A stretch of 64,000 nt of DNA, taken from contig OY727094.1 of the NCBI GenBank assembly GCA_963402885.1, positions 30,816,501-30,880,500 of the forward strand, given 5' to 3'. How positions within the stretch are numbered: the stretch's first letter is position 1; each line of letters starts with the position of its first letter. This document shows positions 10,901 through 19,209 of the stretch, piece after piece. The stretch comes from Antedon bifida (lineage: Eukaryota > Echinodermata > Crinoidea > Comatulida > Antedonidae). The translations under genes and the position numbers were made by a program. The notes under the pieces are model-generated. The model was not told where the DNA came from. It saw only the letters and a program-made list of their open reading frames with translations, and made no database searches.

Positions 10901-12941
10901 CAGTAAAACAATATCCCAGTCAACTTGGCCATCCGACATCTATTTGGTAAGAAATGCACTGTCATTACGCTACATATAAGTACTAAAGCGTGGTTCCCAC
11001 TAGCGACGCAACGCAAGGACGCAACGCAAGTGAATTGACCAATCACAAGCGATGGCTTATTCGCTTGTGATTGCTAACTGTCTATAACTTCGCTTGTCAT
11101 TGGTTAAAACGCTTGCGTTGCGTTTACGTCCTTGCGTTACGTTCTAGTGGGAACCAAGCTTACAGCGGCTTTCTACTCGGCAGAAAGTATTGTAAGCTTG
11201 GTTTCCACTAGAGACGCAACGTAACGCAACCTACGAAACGTACGAAATGCCCTTCCAATAATTGTGTTTGCCCCCGCCTGCGTGAAAACAAACCTGTGAT
11301 GTTTGCAACACTGTTTCGTCGTCGGTTCCCACTTGTGATTACGCAATACAGCACTTTGCGTCGTTAGTGGGAACCACGCTTAAGCGATTTGACCAATCAC
11401 AGGCGACGGGTTATTCGAACTGTCGCTTGTCATTTGTCAACTCTCTTGCGTTGCTTTTACGTCTTTGAGTTTCGTTTCTAGTGAGAACGAATCTTGGCCA
11501 AGTTTTCATAGACCCATTTCATGTATAATAAAAAGAGACTTCTTTTGGAAATGTATATAAAGTTAACAAATGAGCACTTACATTTTGTTTTGAAATTTTG
11601 TCGTCGTGACTTCACTCGTCTCTGTAGCCTGGCGACGGGATTTTATACACTGCAGGAGTTATTAAATCACCTTCGTCAATCTCTCTTTGCCTTGTTCAAT
11701 CTTGTATGCTATCTACAATTTAAAAACAAACATTTTTTCACTTACGTTAATTTGTAACTAAAAACATCTTTCACAAAAAAATATATACACAACTTCTAGA
11801 GCTCTGTCTATGTCTAGGCCTATTTACAATAATACATTAATTGTAATTTAATTGAATTTTTCCCCAGAACCAATTACTACGAAGCATACACAGTATAAAT
11901 GACAAAACACGGTACATCAATGATAAGACTGCTGTGAGGTAAGGCACACATATATACAGATACATTTATATATAAACCCAAAGGCAAATTAATGACAAAA
12001 TGCTATATCAGTGGATGAATCTCAATGGACATACACTTAAAATAAGTAAAAAGCTAAATCAAAACGATTAATTAAAACAGCCAGAAGAAAATTACAGATG
12101 TCTTCAGTGAAATGCATACCGTATATTCACAACATCACCTTAAACACTTAAGGTGTTAATCAAGGACTTACGAAAGTAATTAAAAAATATATACATATAG
12201 ATTATGAATTTAAAATTGATAAAGTATAGAGACTCACATGTTAATACGAATCCACGTGAAAACAAATTAATATTGCAATTTCTTTACCAATTTTGTAGCA
12301 AGGACATAGCAAGATTAGAAGTATTTTTTGAGGAACTAAATTACCAAAGCACAACAGAGGAACCGGCGTATCTTGTAAGTATATATTTTTAACAAGCCAT
12401 GTTAGCCGATTATGATCGATACAGTATCTACATTTACCCAGTATAGGAAAATTCCGTGATAGAGCATCACATGTGATAACATAATATGAAGCCTGTATTA
12501 TAGACCATACCCTTAACCTACTTCCATGATACAGGCATCATGTGAAACATATACGATGCTGTATTTAGGAATTGACACAAGACATTATTGTTATATGTGT
12601 CAAAATCGGATATAGTAATTTTTAGGTCTAGACCTCTATTTTTGTGTATATAACATTTTTGAGCAAGTGTTTTAACGAAAAATGTAAGATTTGTATGATT
12701 AGTATTCAATTGTTGTTATTATATTTCGGTATTTTAAAAAATTTTAATTTTTTTTAATAATAATTATTATTAATACTAATGTGATCTCTCTTTTTAGTTG
12801 GAGAATCTAATTAGCGATATTGGCGGTACAGCTGGGTTATACATCGGCATCTCAATCATTAGCTTTTGTGAATTCGTTGAGTTGATGTTCCAGGTTTTAA
12901 AGTATACCCGGCAGTGGTTGATGGGTATTGGAACATATTAA
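291..12941 (+). CDS. Gene 1: chimeric DEG/ENaC channel with LDLa, EGF, kringle and SRCR modules (5' partial)
   Basis: Predicted trimeric cation-channel subunit at the plasma membrane. Exons (all +): 291-431, 1091-1204, 1818-1925, 2160-2279, 2873-3001, 3438-3686, 3910-4075, 4399-4550, 4665-5489, 5765-5899, 6331-6483, 7261-7386, 7726-8023, 8442-8548, 8811-8974, 9388-9507, 10024-10132, 10609-10681, 10889-10946, 11868-11938, 12299-12374, 12798-12941 (TAA). The frame closes over about 1,211 codons. The C-terminal third is clear ASC: DFILQC...CS, YGNCY.FN, GLKLTL, PGAITF, a cysteine-rich thumb, NCLQQC, WPSDIYL and the TM2 signature [14 protein letters not shown]. The N-terminus, TM1 and first palm strand must lie upstream, as in genes 2 and 3. 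Nearly all introns between modules are phase 1, the usual mark of shuffled extracellular domains. Ligand and gating are unknown. Family assignment is firm; exact splice sites are manual. Confidence 0.88.
618..763. mobile_element. MITE family 2, copy 1 (truncated)
   Basis: The left end AAGCTTGGTTCCCACTA is followed by GTAACGCAAGGACGTAAACG. The second half is its inverted complement (ACGTCCTTG...GTTGCGTC). The outer right inverted end is missing; another copy follows directly. Confidence 0.65.
766..946. mobile_element. MITE family 2, copy 2 (full fold-back)
   Basis: A nearly perfect palindrome of about 180 bp, opening AAGCTTGGTTCCCACTAG and closing CTAGTGGGAACCACGCTT. Inner arms are GACAAGCG and CGCTTGTGATTGGTCA. 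It has no coding capacity, so it fits a MITE or fold-back element. It lies in the intron between the LDLa1 and LDLa2 exons. Confidence 0.75.
1262..1506. mobile_element. MITE family 2, degenerate copy
   Basis: Repeated GACGTAAACG and AACGCAA units, ending CTAGTGGGAACTAAG, match family 2. The centre has expanded into short degenerate repeats (GGACGTAAACGGCACGTCGA). The minus-strand frame here is a by-product of this periodicity. Confidence 0.5.
2160..2279 (+). CDS. Gene 1 exon for an EGF-like module
   Basis: The exon encodes an EGF-like pattern: [16 protein letters not shown], a short loop, then [16 protein letters not shown]. Six-cysteine EGF spacing is recognisable with one extra Cys (CCC). 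Phase 1 on both sides. Gene 3 has an EGF-like exon in the equivalent LDLa-rich region (42356-42481). Confidence 0.75.
2690..2805 (+). repeat. Interspersed repeat F, copy 1
   Basis: Shares CGCAGCCAGACA, TACGAGTTTCTATCTTGGCAA and CAGTGTTAAATT with 55860-55935, which indicates a dispersed repeat. It lies in the intron before the LDLa4 exon. The surrounding intron (2280-2872) shows nothing else recognisable. Confidence 0.5.
2873..3001 (+). CDS. Gene 1 exon for LDLa repeat 4 (divergent)
   Basis: Encodes [17 protein letters not shown], then [16 protein letters not shown] and DNCSE. Six cysteines and an acidic DCFDGWDE box are present, but the first half is longer than usual. Two N-x-S/T sequons are visible (NGT, NES). 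Flanked by phase-1 introns. Confidence 0.72.
3438..3686 (+). CDS. Gene 1 exon for a kringle module
   Basis: One 249-nt exon encodes a kringle fold: [20 protein letters not shown], then [21 protein letters not shown] and a final LCDVPPP...TC. The hallmark YxGT, CxxW and NYCRNPDG blocks are all present. Two features are atypical. The canonical PWC reads PFC, and the spacing between the fifth and sixth cysteines is stretched. Kringles bind proteins and lysine-like ligands in clotting and receptor proteins. I know of no established kringle inside a DEG/ENaC loop. Confidence 0.85.
3697..3844. mobile_element. MITE family 1, copy 1 (right end lost)
   Basis: Begins AAAGCTCTGTCTACACTATC, followed by the internal blocks GTGACAAAAAATGTGATG and ATGATGTCATATCACTACCA. 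The right inverted end is missing. It lies in the intron between the kringle and SRCR exons. Confidence 0.7.
3910..4550 (+). CDS. Gene 1 exon pair for a group A SRCR domain
   Basis: Exons 3910-4075 and 4399-4550 together encode one scavenger-receptor cysteine-rich domain: [36 protein letters not shown], then [29 protein letters not shown] and AGVTCYE. Six cysteines split over two exons is the classical group A arrangement. The first exon's 5' splice site is the founder unit of a minisatellite. The second exon seems to end at a GC donor (GAAG|GCATGT). If that donor is not used, the frame stays open for 38 codons into the Ser/Thr exon. Confidence 0.88.
4065..4312 (+). repeat. 34-bp minisatellite carrying a copied 5' splice site
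   Basis: A unit of CATAGTTCGTAAGTATACAC plus GCAGCTAGGTGGTT recurs. The GT dinucleotides of TTC|GTAAGT stand at 4076, 4097, 4131, 4165, 4199, 4233 and 4267, and an eighth unit is degenerate. The first copy is the genuine donor of the SRCR exon. Spacing is 21 nt, then 34 nt each time. Confidence 0.9.
4665..5489 (+). CDS. Gene 1 Ser/Thr-rich spacer exon with furin-like site
   Basis: An 825-nt exon encodes about 274 residues of disordered Ser/Thr/Asp/Gly-rich sequence. It includes an (SG)n run near 4753-4800 ([18 protein letters not shown]), TSTGxD-type short repeats near 5096-5215, and VRKRRD near its end (about 5447-5465), a basic site fitting furin-type convertases. Such spacers are usually O-glycosylated; Ser-Gly runs can carry glycosaminoglycans. 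Genes 2 and 3 have a spacer plus basic site at the same place, just before the last LDLa modules. Confidence 0.82.
5502..5643. mobile_element. MITE family 1, copy 2
   Basis: Left end TAAGCTATGTCTACACTATC, right end TTTGATAGTGTAGACAGAGC. Inner blocks CATATATGGGCACATCACAT and GTAGTGATATGACATCATCA. Full fold-back, about 140 bp, directly after the Ser/Thr exon. Confidence 0.8.
5765..7386 (+). CDS. Gene 1 exons for LDLa repeats 5-7
   Basis: Exons 5765-5899, 6331-6483 and 7261-7386. Repeat 5 reads [20 protein letters not shown] and matches gene 2 exon 27532-27651 and gene 3 exon 41785-41904. Repeat 6 begins DCGPGEVKC and matches gene 2 27875-28006. Repeat 7 has a weakened calcium box ([12 protein letters not shown]). 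These last three LDLa modules before the ASC core are positional counterparts in all three genes, so they were probably present in the common ancestor. Confidence 0.85.
6650..6721 (-). tRNA. tRNA-like sequence, anticodon UGU (Thr) but position 33 is C; probable pseudogene or SINE head
   Basis: On the minus strand there is a cloverleaf-like sequence: acceptor GGCTCTG pairing with CAGAGAC (one mismatch), D-arm GGTCTAGTGGTATGAT, a perfect anticodon stem CTCGC/GCGAG around loop CCTGTAA, and T-arm GGTTCGAATCC with one mismatch. The anticodon would be TGT (complement at 6687-6689). The invariant U33 is C, and the body resembles tRNA-Pro-type genes. It lies in an intron of gene 1, antisense. A functional tRNA is unlikely. 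Confidence 0.5.
7394..7535. mobile_element. MITE family 1, copy 3 (degenerate)
   Basis: Left end AAGACTCTGTCAACACTCC, right end GTGTAGACAGAACTTTAG. The internal GTAGTGATATG unit is repeated three times. It directly follows the LDLa7 exon donor. Confidence 0.65.
7726..12941 (+). CDS. Gene 1 ASC core: finger remnant, thumb, knuckle and TM2
   Basis: Ten exons from 7726-8023 to the terminal exon 12798-12941. The first encodes an acidic linker, [12 protein letters not shown], then DFILQC, the start of the conserved DEG/ENaC extracellular core. [25 protein letters not shown], a thumb [16 protein letters not shown] and CNCLQQC follow. The last exon carries [17 protein letters not shown] (pre-TM2 plus selectivity-filter GxS, here GIS) and TM2, with only a short cytoplasmic tail ([13 protein letters not shown]). 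Ser occupies the degenerin position before DIGG. Stop TAA at 12939-12941. Confidence 0.92.
8028..8160. mobile_element. MITE family 2, degenerate copy
   Basis: GGCTTGGTCCCACTTGGATAC at the left and ACGTCCTTGCGTTGCGTCCT at the right, with GTTCACAAGCGACA in the middle. It begins five bases after an exon end, so it lies close to the donor of exon 7726-8023. Confidence 0.55.
9854..9999. mobile_element. MITE family 2 copy
   Basis: Left CCTTGGTTCCCACTTGGATG, right GTTGCGTCCAAGTGAGAACG followed by AAGCTT. The inner arms GACCAATCACAACGCGAC and TGTCGCTTTTGATTGGTCAA are complementary. It lies 24 bp before an exon. Confidence 0.65.
10985..11161. mobile_element. MITE family 2, full copy
   Basis: Opens AAGCGTGGTTCCCACTAGCG and closes GTTCTAGTGGGAACCAAGCT. 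The centre TGACCAATCACAAGCGAT faces CGCTTGTCATTGGTTA. Nearly the reverse complement of copy 766-946. Confidence 0.75.
11193..11496. mobile_element. Composite or nested MITE family 2 copies
   Basis: Starts AAGCTTGGTTTCCACTAGAG. A second end, GTTAGTGGGAACCACGCTT, occurs at about 11363-11381, then another half copy runs to TTTCTAGTGAGAACGAATC. This looks like a tandem or nested insertion in the intron before exon 11868-11938. Confidence 0.55.
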
Positions 12942-13099
12942 TCAAGTTTAAACTTAACGTTTATTGTGAACTTATTTTAATACAAATATTTTTATACGCT
13001 TTCGTTGAGAAATTTAATTTACTCTATACTAAACATCAATCGATCAATAATGACGAATTGAACGTTCCTGAGTTTTGAATGGTTGCACATTTTTCGTGT

Positions 13100-13249
13100 A
13101 AAGCTCTGTCTACACTAGTTTGACAAAACAAGTGTGCCCAAATATGGTGGTGATATATCAAAATATGGCGGTAATATGACATCATCATGTCCATATATGG
13201 GCACATCACATTTGTTGTCACATAGTTTGATAGTGTAGACAGAGCTTTA
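13100..13249. mobile_element. MITE family 1, copy 4
   Basis: AAAGCTCTGTCTACACTAGT ... ATAGTGTAGACAGAGCTTTA. Internal ATATGACATCATCATGTCCA and CATATATGGGCACATCACAT. About 150 bp, 160 bp beyond the stop codon of gene 1. Confidence 0.8.
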
Positions 13250-13369
13250 CAAAAAGGAGAGAACACATTTTATTGTACTGTATATTATACTAAATATGTT
13301 ATGAATATTTTAAATATATATATATATATAAATTACTACTCATTATGAATATATATTTTATATAATTAT

Positions 13370-13565
13370 TAAACTGTCGCTTGTTATTAGTCAACTCTCA
13401 AATGCTTAGTTAACATTAGAGACGTAACGCAACACAAGGACGTAGCGCAACGTAAGTGTATTTGGCCAATCGCAAGCAATAGATTATTCGAACTGTCGCT
13501 TGTTATTGGTCACTTGCTTGCGTTGCGTATACGGCTTATCCTTTCGTTAGTTGGAAACCAAGCAA
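13370..13565. mobile_element. MITE family 2 copy (left side damaged)
   Basis: CTGTCGCTTGTTATTAGTCA precedes GAGACGTAACGCAACACAAG. The right part contains AACTGTCGCTTGTTATTGGT and ends TTAGTTGGAAACCAAGC. Confidence 0.5.
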
Positions 13566-14516
13566 TATGCAATATTATCTTCAGTAAACACTTCCGTCCG
13601 AAGTATAGGCCTAGATAGGTTTTCTGTACTGCTAGAACAATATAAAGACGCCGTTAGCATACGCAACGAATTATACTACGTCATTAACAAAATTACATCA
13701 CCTTGAATTGTTATGTATAGCCATAGATTTCATATTTCTGTAAATATATATATATATACATTTTACATGCATTAAAAGAAATTCTACACTGCCTGGTGAT
13801 ATACTATTATAATGTAAATTCCACAAGAGAGTGTGTGGACCTAGTTTAGTTAAGTAATATTATTATTATTGAGGATATCTTAGCCAAGGATTTTTCTTTA
13901 ACATATAATTTTTAGGCGAAATTTTTATTTTTGGTTCCGATCTTCTTTCGAATTGTGAAAATGCTTTAGGCCTATTATTTTATTATGTACAACAATTTCT
14001 TGTTAATTCTGGAATATTTGATTGATGTTTCTGTTAGTTTTTTGTTTTAAAATGTTGTATTTGTTAATCTGAGGCGCCTTGAAGCTAAGGTGGTTCCATC
14101 TTGTAAGGCGCCTCTGTGTAAAAATACTGAATAAAAAAAAAAAATTATTATTAATAATAATTAATAATATTAATATTGACAAAATGCCTTTTTAAATTCC
14201 TTCCAATAATATTAATATAGTAAATATATGGATTTATTGTATTATTAATAACCTCTAACGCAATTCATTTACTAGCAGCACAATTTTTTCGTCAGTGGAA
14301 CACATTCCTCACAATTGGCTATTACCACCGCGTGTTTTTTTTAACAAGCCGCAAATTACAATACAATCTATCTAAATGAACAATCTATCTAAATGAACAA
14401 TCTATAAACCATGCTTTATACACTTCATTCATAAATAAGCCCAATTAGAAGAGCCTGAATGACCCTACAATTTGCAGGCAAGCATGCTAACTACTAAGTA
14501 ACGTTCTACTACACTA

Positions 14517-14624
14517 TGGAACGCCTCCTCTGCCTTCAGTTCACATTTATCTTGCAGTACACACCAATCGTCATGCAGTACACACCAATGGTAAATGTGA
14601 ACTGAAGGCAGAGGAGGCGTTCCA
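14517..14624. repeat. Perfect inverted repeat, 33-bp arms, 42-bp loop
   Basis: The left arm 14517-14549 (starting TGGAACGCCTCCTC) is exactly the reverse complement of 14592-14624. The loop holds two copies of TGCAGTACACACCAAT. If transcribed it would form a long perfect hairpin. A tRNA-like GCAGGCAAGCATGCTAACTA stretch lies just upstream. It could be a young fold-back element or a source of small RNA. Confidence 0.85.
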
Positions 14625-15010
14625 CACTACACTGCGCGGCCTAACTGCCTAGATGCTTGCCGAATGTGTATAGATACCTGTAATTTTGATACTGTTTGCA
14701 CGATATGGTTGATAAAGTATCCATTTACCACTTACAACAATGCATTTATATTCTATATATACATAGGCCTATGCTTCTTTGGAACACGTTTAAAATCCTG
14801 TAGCAACCTATTTCTAATGGAGTCACTCTTTACTAAACGATGTCATTGTGTTTGGGAATTTACATTGAAAAATCAGAGTAAATATAAAACAGGTTTACGT
14901 ATACTTTAATAAATATAATTGGTATTTTTGTAACAATTGTTTTGTTATATTAAAAATCGAATATATTAAGTTTAAACTCATTGTAACTAGCCTAATATTG
15001 TCAATGTAAT

Positions 15011-15715
15011 CTAAATTACGATTCTTTTCGATTCATCCACCTTTGGTTTAGAAGTTGAATCTTTGCAACAATTTAGTTCTTCGTTAGGTCTTTTAATTAT
15101 ACTTAATTGAGATTTACCAATGGTAGTAACTGGCTTAAAGTTGCTCTTATCAAAGTCTATATGAAAAACACTTTGTCCGGTCCGCGCATATTCGACAGTT
15201 TCAGGTGCGGTTATTTTAAAGGTGTCTCCTTTAGGTTCAAGCCTCGAAAAAATACTTTGACCAGGTCGCGTACAATCGACAGCTATTTCTATTTCAGGTT
15301 GTTCAATCGGAGTTGTTGGTTTAATATTGATATCAACTTCACTGTCGAGTGTAGGTTCAAGTTTATTCCTAGCAATGCTCTGTCTGTGTTTTGACGAATC
15401 AACATTCTTCATTTCAGACTGAGTCGACGGCATAAAGTTGCTCTTATCTTCACCTTTTTCTATCGACCGTTCGATCCTAGCAAAATGACATTCCACAGGC
15501 ACCGTCGAGGTTGAATCTAGGCCTACCACACAATTATCATTCGTAATGTTTGTTTTACTCTCTTTCTTCATAATGTCCGTATTCATCATCACATTACCAT
15601 TCTTCCGCCATGATCGTTTGAGTCGGATGGGACTTTTCAGGCAAGATGTGACCTTTGACTCCGTCTCTGACTTTCGCCATTTTCGCTTTCTTTCTACTAC
15701 GGCCCGTTGTTCCAT
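15011..15715 (-). CDS. Possible intronless gene, unknown function, about 234 aa
   Basis: I do not recognise this protein. The open frame starts with ATG at 15715 and stops with TAG at 15011-15013. The N-terminus is basic (VVERKRKWRKSETESK). Four weak internal repeats follow, the last two clearest: TRPGQSIFSRLEPKGDTFK and ARTGQSVFHIDFDKSNFKP. Low-complexity bias is absent and codon use looks like protein. No good splice acceptor is visible before the ATG. It lies between genes 1 and 2, opposite to both. It could be a single-exon gene, the last exon of a longer gene, or a chance frame. Confidence 0.5.
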   Translation of the reverse strand: MEQRAVVERKRKWRKSETESKVTSCLKSPIRLKRSWRKNGNVMMNTDIMKKESKTNITNDNCVVGLDSTSTVPVECHFARIERSIEKGEDKSNFMPSTQSEMKNVDSSKHRQSIARNKLEPTLDSEVDINIKPTTPIEQPEIEIAVDCTRPGQSIFSRLEPKGDTFKITAPETVEYARTGQSVFHIDFDKSNFKPVTTIGKSQLSIIKRPNEELNCCKDSTSKPKVDESKRIVI

Positions 15716-17692
15716 ATTATACAAAAATATCCCAATATTTGTAATTATTTAAATCAATATATTGTTTTTCTTCCTGTCAAGTTTTAAACAAATTGGTCCT
15801 CATTGACATGATGTTGTGTTGTTGTATTTATTAACATTCTTTGTTTCTACTGCTGCTATGGAGAGAATATACGCGATTCCAAATTGTGATGATGAAAACT
15901 ACCCGTGTATTTTTTATGGCACAAAATGCTTGTAGCTTGTAGTAACAGCGTGTTCGGTCTTTGGTGGAGAAAAATATCGATACCTTTTTTAAAATAAAAG
16001 GAATTATGTCAATATTTATATACTGTACTTAAGCCACAACCTGATTTGATTTATTTTATAACACATTATTACCAAAAACCTTAAGTATGAGAAATTGAAA
16101 GCCTACCATAGGCATGTTCCATGTTAATAATAGTAGGCCTACAAAAAAATGTTTTGCTGAAAACTCGCCAAATTATAAGAACGTCTCTGCGCATGTCTCA
16201 AACATCCTGATATACACGACGCATTTACATTCCTGTAGCAATTACTGTTTGAGACAGGTTGGTGGCGTTGTTTTATAAGAAACTGTTGTAAGTTAGGCCT
16301 GGTATTGGAGCAATTGTGTAATGTAAAACTACACACATAAGATGTAATCGATTCTTACCTGCAGTTGCTCCGGAGACACAATACGAATTTTAACAATTCA
16401 TTTTCTTTGAGTTTACTGCAATACTGTGAAACAATTGGTGTATTATAAGGCCTAGTTTAAGGGACTGATTACGTATTGTAGTAAAGAGGTAAGTTGTATT
16501 CTAACTTTTGTAAATGATACCGTGATAAATTATGATAATTGTTAAATTAATTATTAAATTGAAAATCCTTAGTTATAGACAATTAATTTTAAAATTGTTT
16601 AGACATTGTGTTGGTATTTATGAATCATTTTGTTTAGTCTTTTGCTATCAAACAAAGTTAAGTAAAACTGCAAAATAAAAAAAAACTTTCTCCTATGGGA
16701 AATACTTTTTTTTTTTTTTTTATCTTTTATGGGTCTCTCCCATCTTTATTCATTCAATCTTTATTCATTCAATAATGTATATACAAAATTCATTATTATA
16801 CAATATAATAAAATAGTATCATAGGGAAATACTTCCTCATTGTCAATCCGGTTTATATTGAATGAAGTCGGTGGAATGATTTTGCAGAATACAAATTTGC
16901 ATTTTAAACTCATACGAAACGAACCGAGAGGTAGAGAAAGACATCTCGGAAAATAATCTAGCGACCGGGTGCTTGCCGGCAGAGATGCGCTTATCAAACC
17001 GTTTTTAGCAACCTAATAATCTTATTTTACTTATGTATTACTTTTAAAATGGGCCTATGTCTTCTAAATTCTCAATTCTTTTAACGATTTTCTGAATTTT
17101 GATCAAAGGAAAGCCGTGAGCGATAATTTAACTTCCAACGTCACACGTTTATTTATGATATAAAAATCAATGTTTTCGGCGATTATTCTACTTGTTGCGT
17201 GTAAAGGTTCGTAAAGAAAACATTATGAGACCAGACATAGAGTTGTTAAGAGATGTAGGTAAAGACCGTAAGCGATGGTATGACCTCTATTAAAGGATCC
17301 TTTTGACATTCGTGTCGGACAGACGATGTCTGTACATACAGAATCTGTATCCATATAATATAATAATATGGATTTACAGCGTTTGGGAAGTTTATATATA
17401 AAGCTCTATCTACACTATCAAACTAGTTTGTGATGTTGTATGCCGAAATATGGTAGTGATATGACATCATCATGTCCATATTTGATATATTGACCTAATT
17501 CAATTTTTTTTATGTACAGCATAACTATTGCTTAGTGACAATATCAAAATGATTCTCCTGGAGTAACTACATTTTGTTTTTACAGCAATGCGCGTCAGAT
17601 CAAATGACTTTTATATGAAACCGTAACTTTTGTGCAAAAATATCAATAATATAATATAAGCGAAATCCAATTAATTACCAATATATTAAACT
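15716..17692. other. Intergenic region upstream of gene 2
   Basis: AT-rich, no recognisable exon. It contains a partial MITE family 1 copy (17399-17486) and a poly-T run at 16708-16722. The promoter of gene 2 should lie here. TTTGTTGTGTAG at 17697-17708 resembles a splice acceptor, so a non-coding first exon of gene 2 may also be here. Confidence 0.4.
17399..17486. mobile_element. MITE family 1, partial copy
   Basis: AAAGCTCTATCTACACTATC followed by GTAGTGATATGACATCATCA and TGTCCATATTTG. The right half is missing. Confidence 0.6.
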
Positions 17693-19209
17693 ATGTTTTG
17701 TTGTGTAGAACTTTTCGTCATGGATGACAACTCAGACAGTATTTTTTGGGTTAGGACACCAACTCCTGCCAGCATGACAGACTTGAAACTAAAGGAAAAG
17801 TTTATCAAGTCCGAATCAACTAACATTCCGATGATGCTACCGCTGCCGGAACCCGAAGAAGAGTTGTATGACCGGGAATCGGTTGGCGCACTTTTTGGAT
17901 CGTTCGCTAAAAATGTTAGCAGTACCCATGGTTTACCCCATGTTTTCAAATCTACAACTTTGTTCAGTCGTGCAATTTGGGCAACTCTATTCTTGATTGG
18001 CGTTAGTATGTTTATATGGCAGGTTGCAACATTAGCCGTTCTTTACTTCGGTTATCCAGTCAACGTGAAGGTATGTGGTATCGTAGGCCTACAATATTAT
18101 TAAGTTGACTTACATACAAATCACAAGATATTCATATAAATTATGATTATAATAATTATTATGAATTCAACTGCCTTGTCGATTCATTATCAAAACAACA
18201 GAAAGACAACCAAACGATGCATGCATCATGTACTTCTTGACAACTAAATTTACTGTTGAACGTGTGATGAATTAGAAAAAGTAATTAAACATTAGTATTA
18301 TACGAATATTTTTAACGATTATGGACATAAATAAATATAATCTAACAAATATACAAAAGTTGGTATTCAAGTCACGTCTCTAAACAATAAAATGAAACAA
18401 AAAGCAACGTATAGAGAGGAGTGAGGAAGAGAGAGGGAGGAGGGGATGGAGAGAGGGGGAAGATGAGGAAAGAAGGAAAATAAGTATATACACATGGGCA
18501 TATTCATGAAAAACATTTAATATAATGAAAGACAATTTGGTGGAAATTTAAAATACAAATAGCAAAACGTTTGATCACAACACAGTAAAAGAAAATGCAG
18601 CTGTCGACGTCATCAGCTGTGAGACGAACATTTCGGAGGTAAACATTTATCTTTTTAGTGTGCTGTGCTCAAAATGTTTACTATTTATTTGATATACACC
18701 AACACAGATGAATCTTAACGCTTATATGGTGGAAAGGTATAGCAGTGGAGTGGTGGAATTTGAAGTTAGAGGATTGGAAACAGTTAACGGAGCAACGTTG
18801 TTTCTAAGAAAATGGTAGAAAGTGACTCCAGTGTTCATTCTTCTTAACGTAGGAGAATGAATGAGCTGCTCATTGTACTGAGCCTCAGTATTCTGTGCTA
18901 GGGTGGCCAGTTCCTTTCCACGCCACCTTCCACGTTCCTATAGGTACTCATTTGCAGCTTGGTGACTGGGAATTGTTCTTATCGGGAATTGAACATGGGT
19001 TTTCTGTATAAGGCAACCATTCAGAACATATAGACTTGATTGTTGTTATTGTTATTTATTAATACAGATTGAAGTAATATCAAGATCTGAGCAGCGCTTT
19101 CCAAGTGTGACAATATGCAACAACAACAAAGTTCGCAAATCATCAATAGCAAATTCAGAACACAGGCAGTTGTTGATTGTTGATAAAGACACAATTTTGC
19201 CTTACTATG
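17693..19209 (+). CDS. Gene 2 N-tail, TM1 and first palm strand
   Basis: Exon 17693-18070 encodes a 90-residue cytoplasmic tail, STHGLPHVF (the conserved His-Gly gating motif of the DEG/ENaC family), then a hydrophobic TM1 ([18 protein letters not shown]). Exon 19068-19209 (142 nt, the same length as in gene 3) encodes [20 protein letters not shown], the family's post-TM1 signature. The loop then enters the LDLa array. The joining intron (18071-19067) holds a SINE and a purine-rich tract. Confidence 0.92.

Larger units (their letters stand above)
12942..14516. other. 3' flank of gene 1
   Basis: AT-rich DNA with one full MITE family 1 copy (13100-13249) and a half family-2 copy (13370-13565). 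Simple AT repeats occur near 13316-13330 and 13746-13758. Two short palindromic TAGGCCTA copies occur (13606, 13967). A possible distant poly(A) signal AATAAA is at 14130-14135, with A-rich sequence after it, but 1.2 kb is long for a 3' UTR. No coding exon recognised. Confidence 0.45.

Noticed and set aside
14664-14909. 81-codon plus-strand frame in the intergenic region
   Set aside because: AT-rich, without domain, repeat or splice support; composition like surrounding non-coding DNA.
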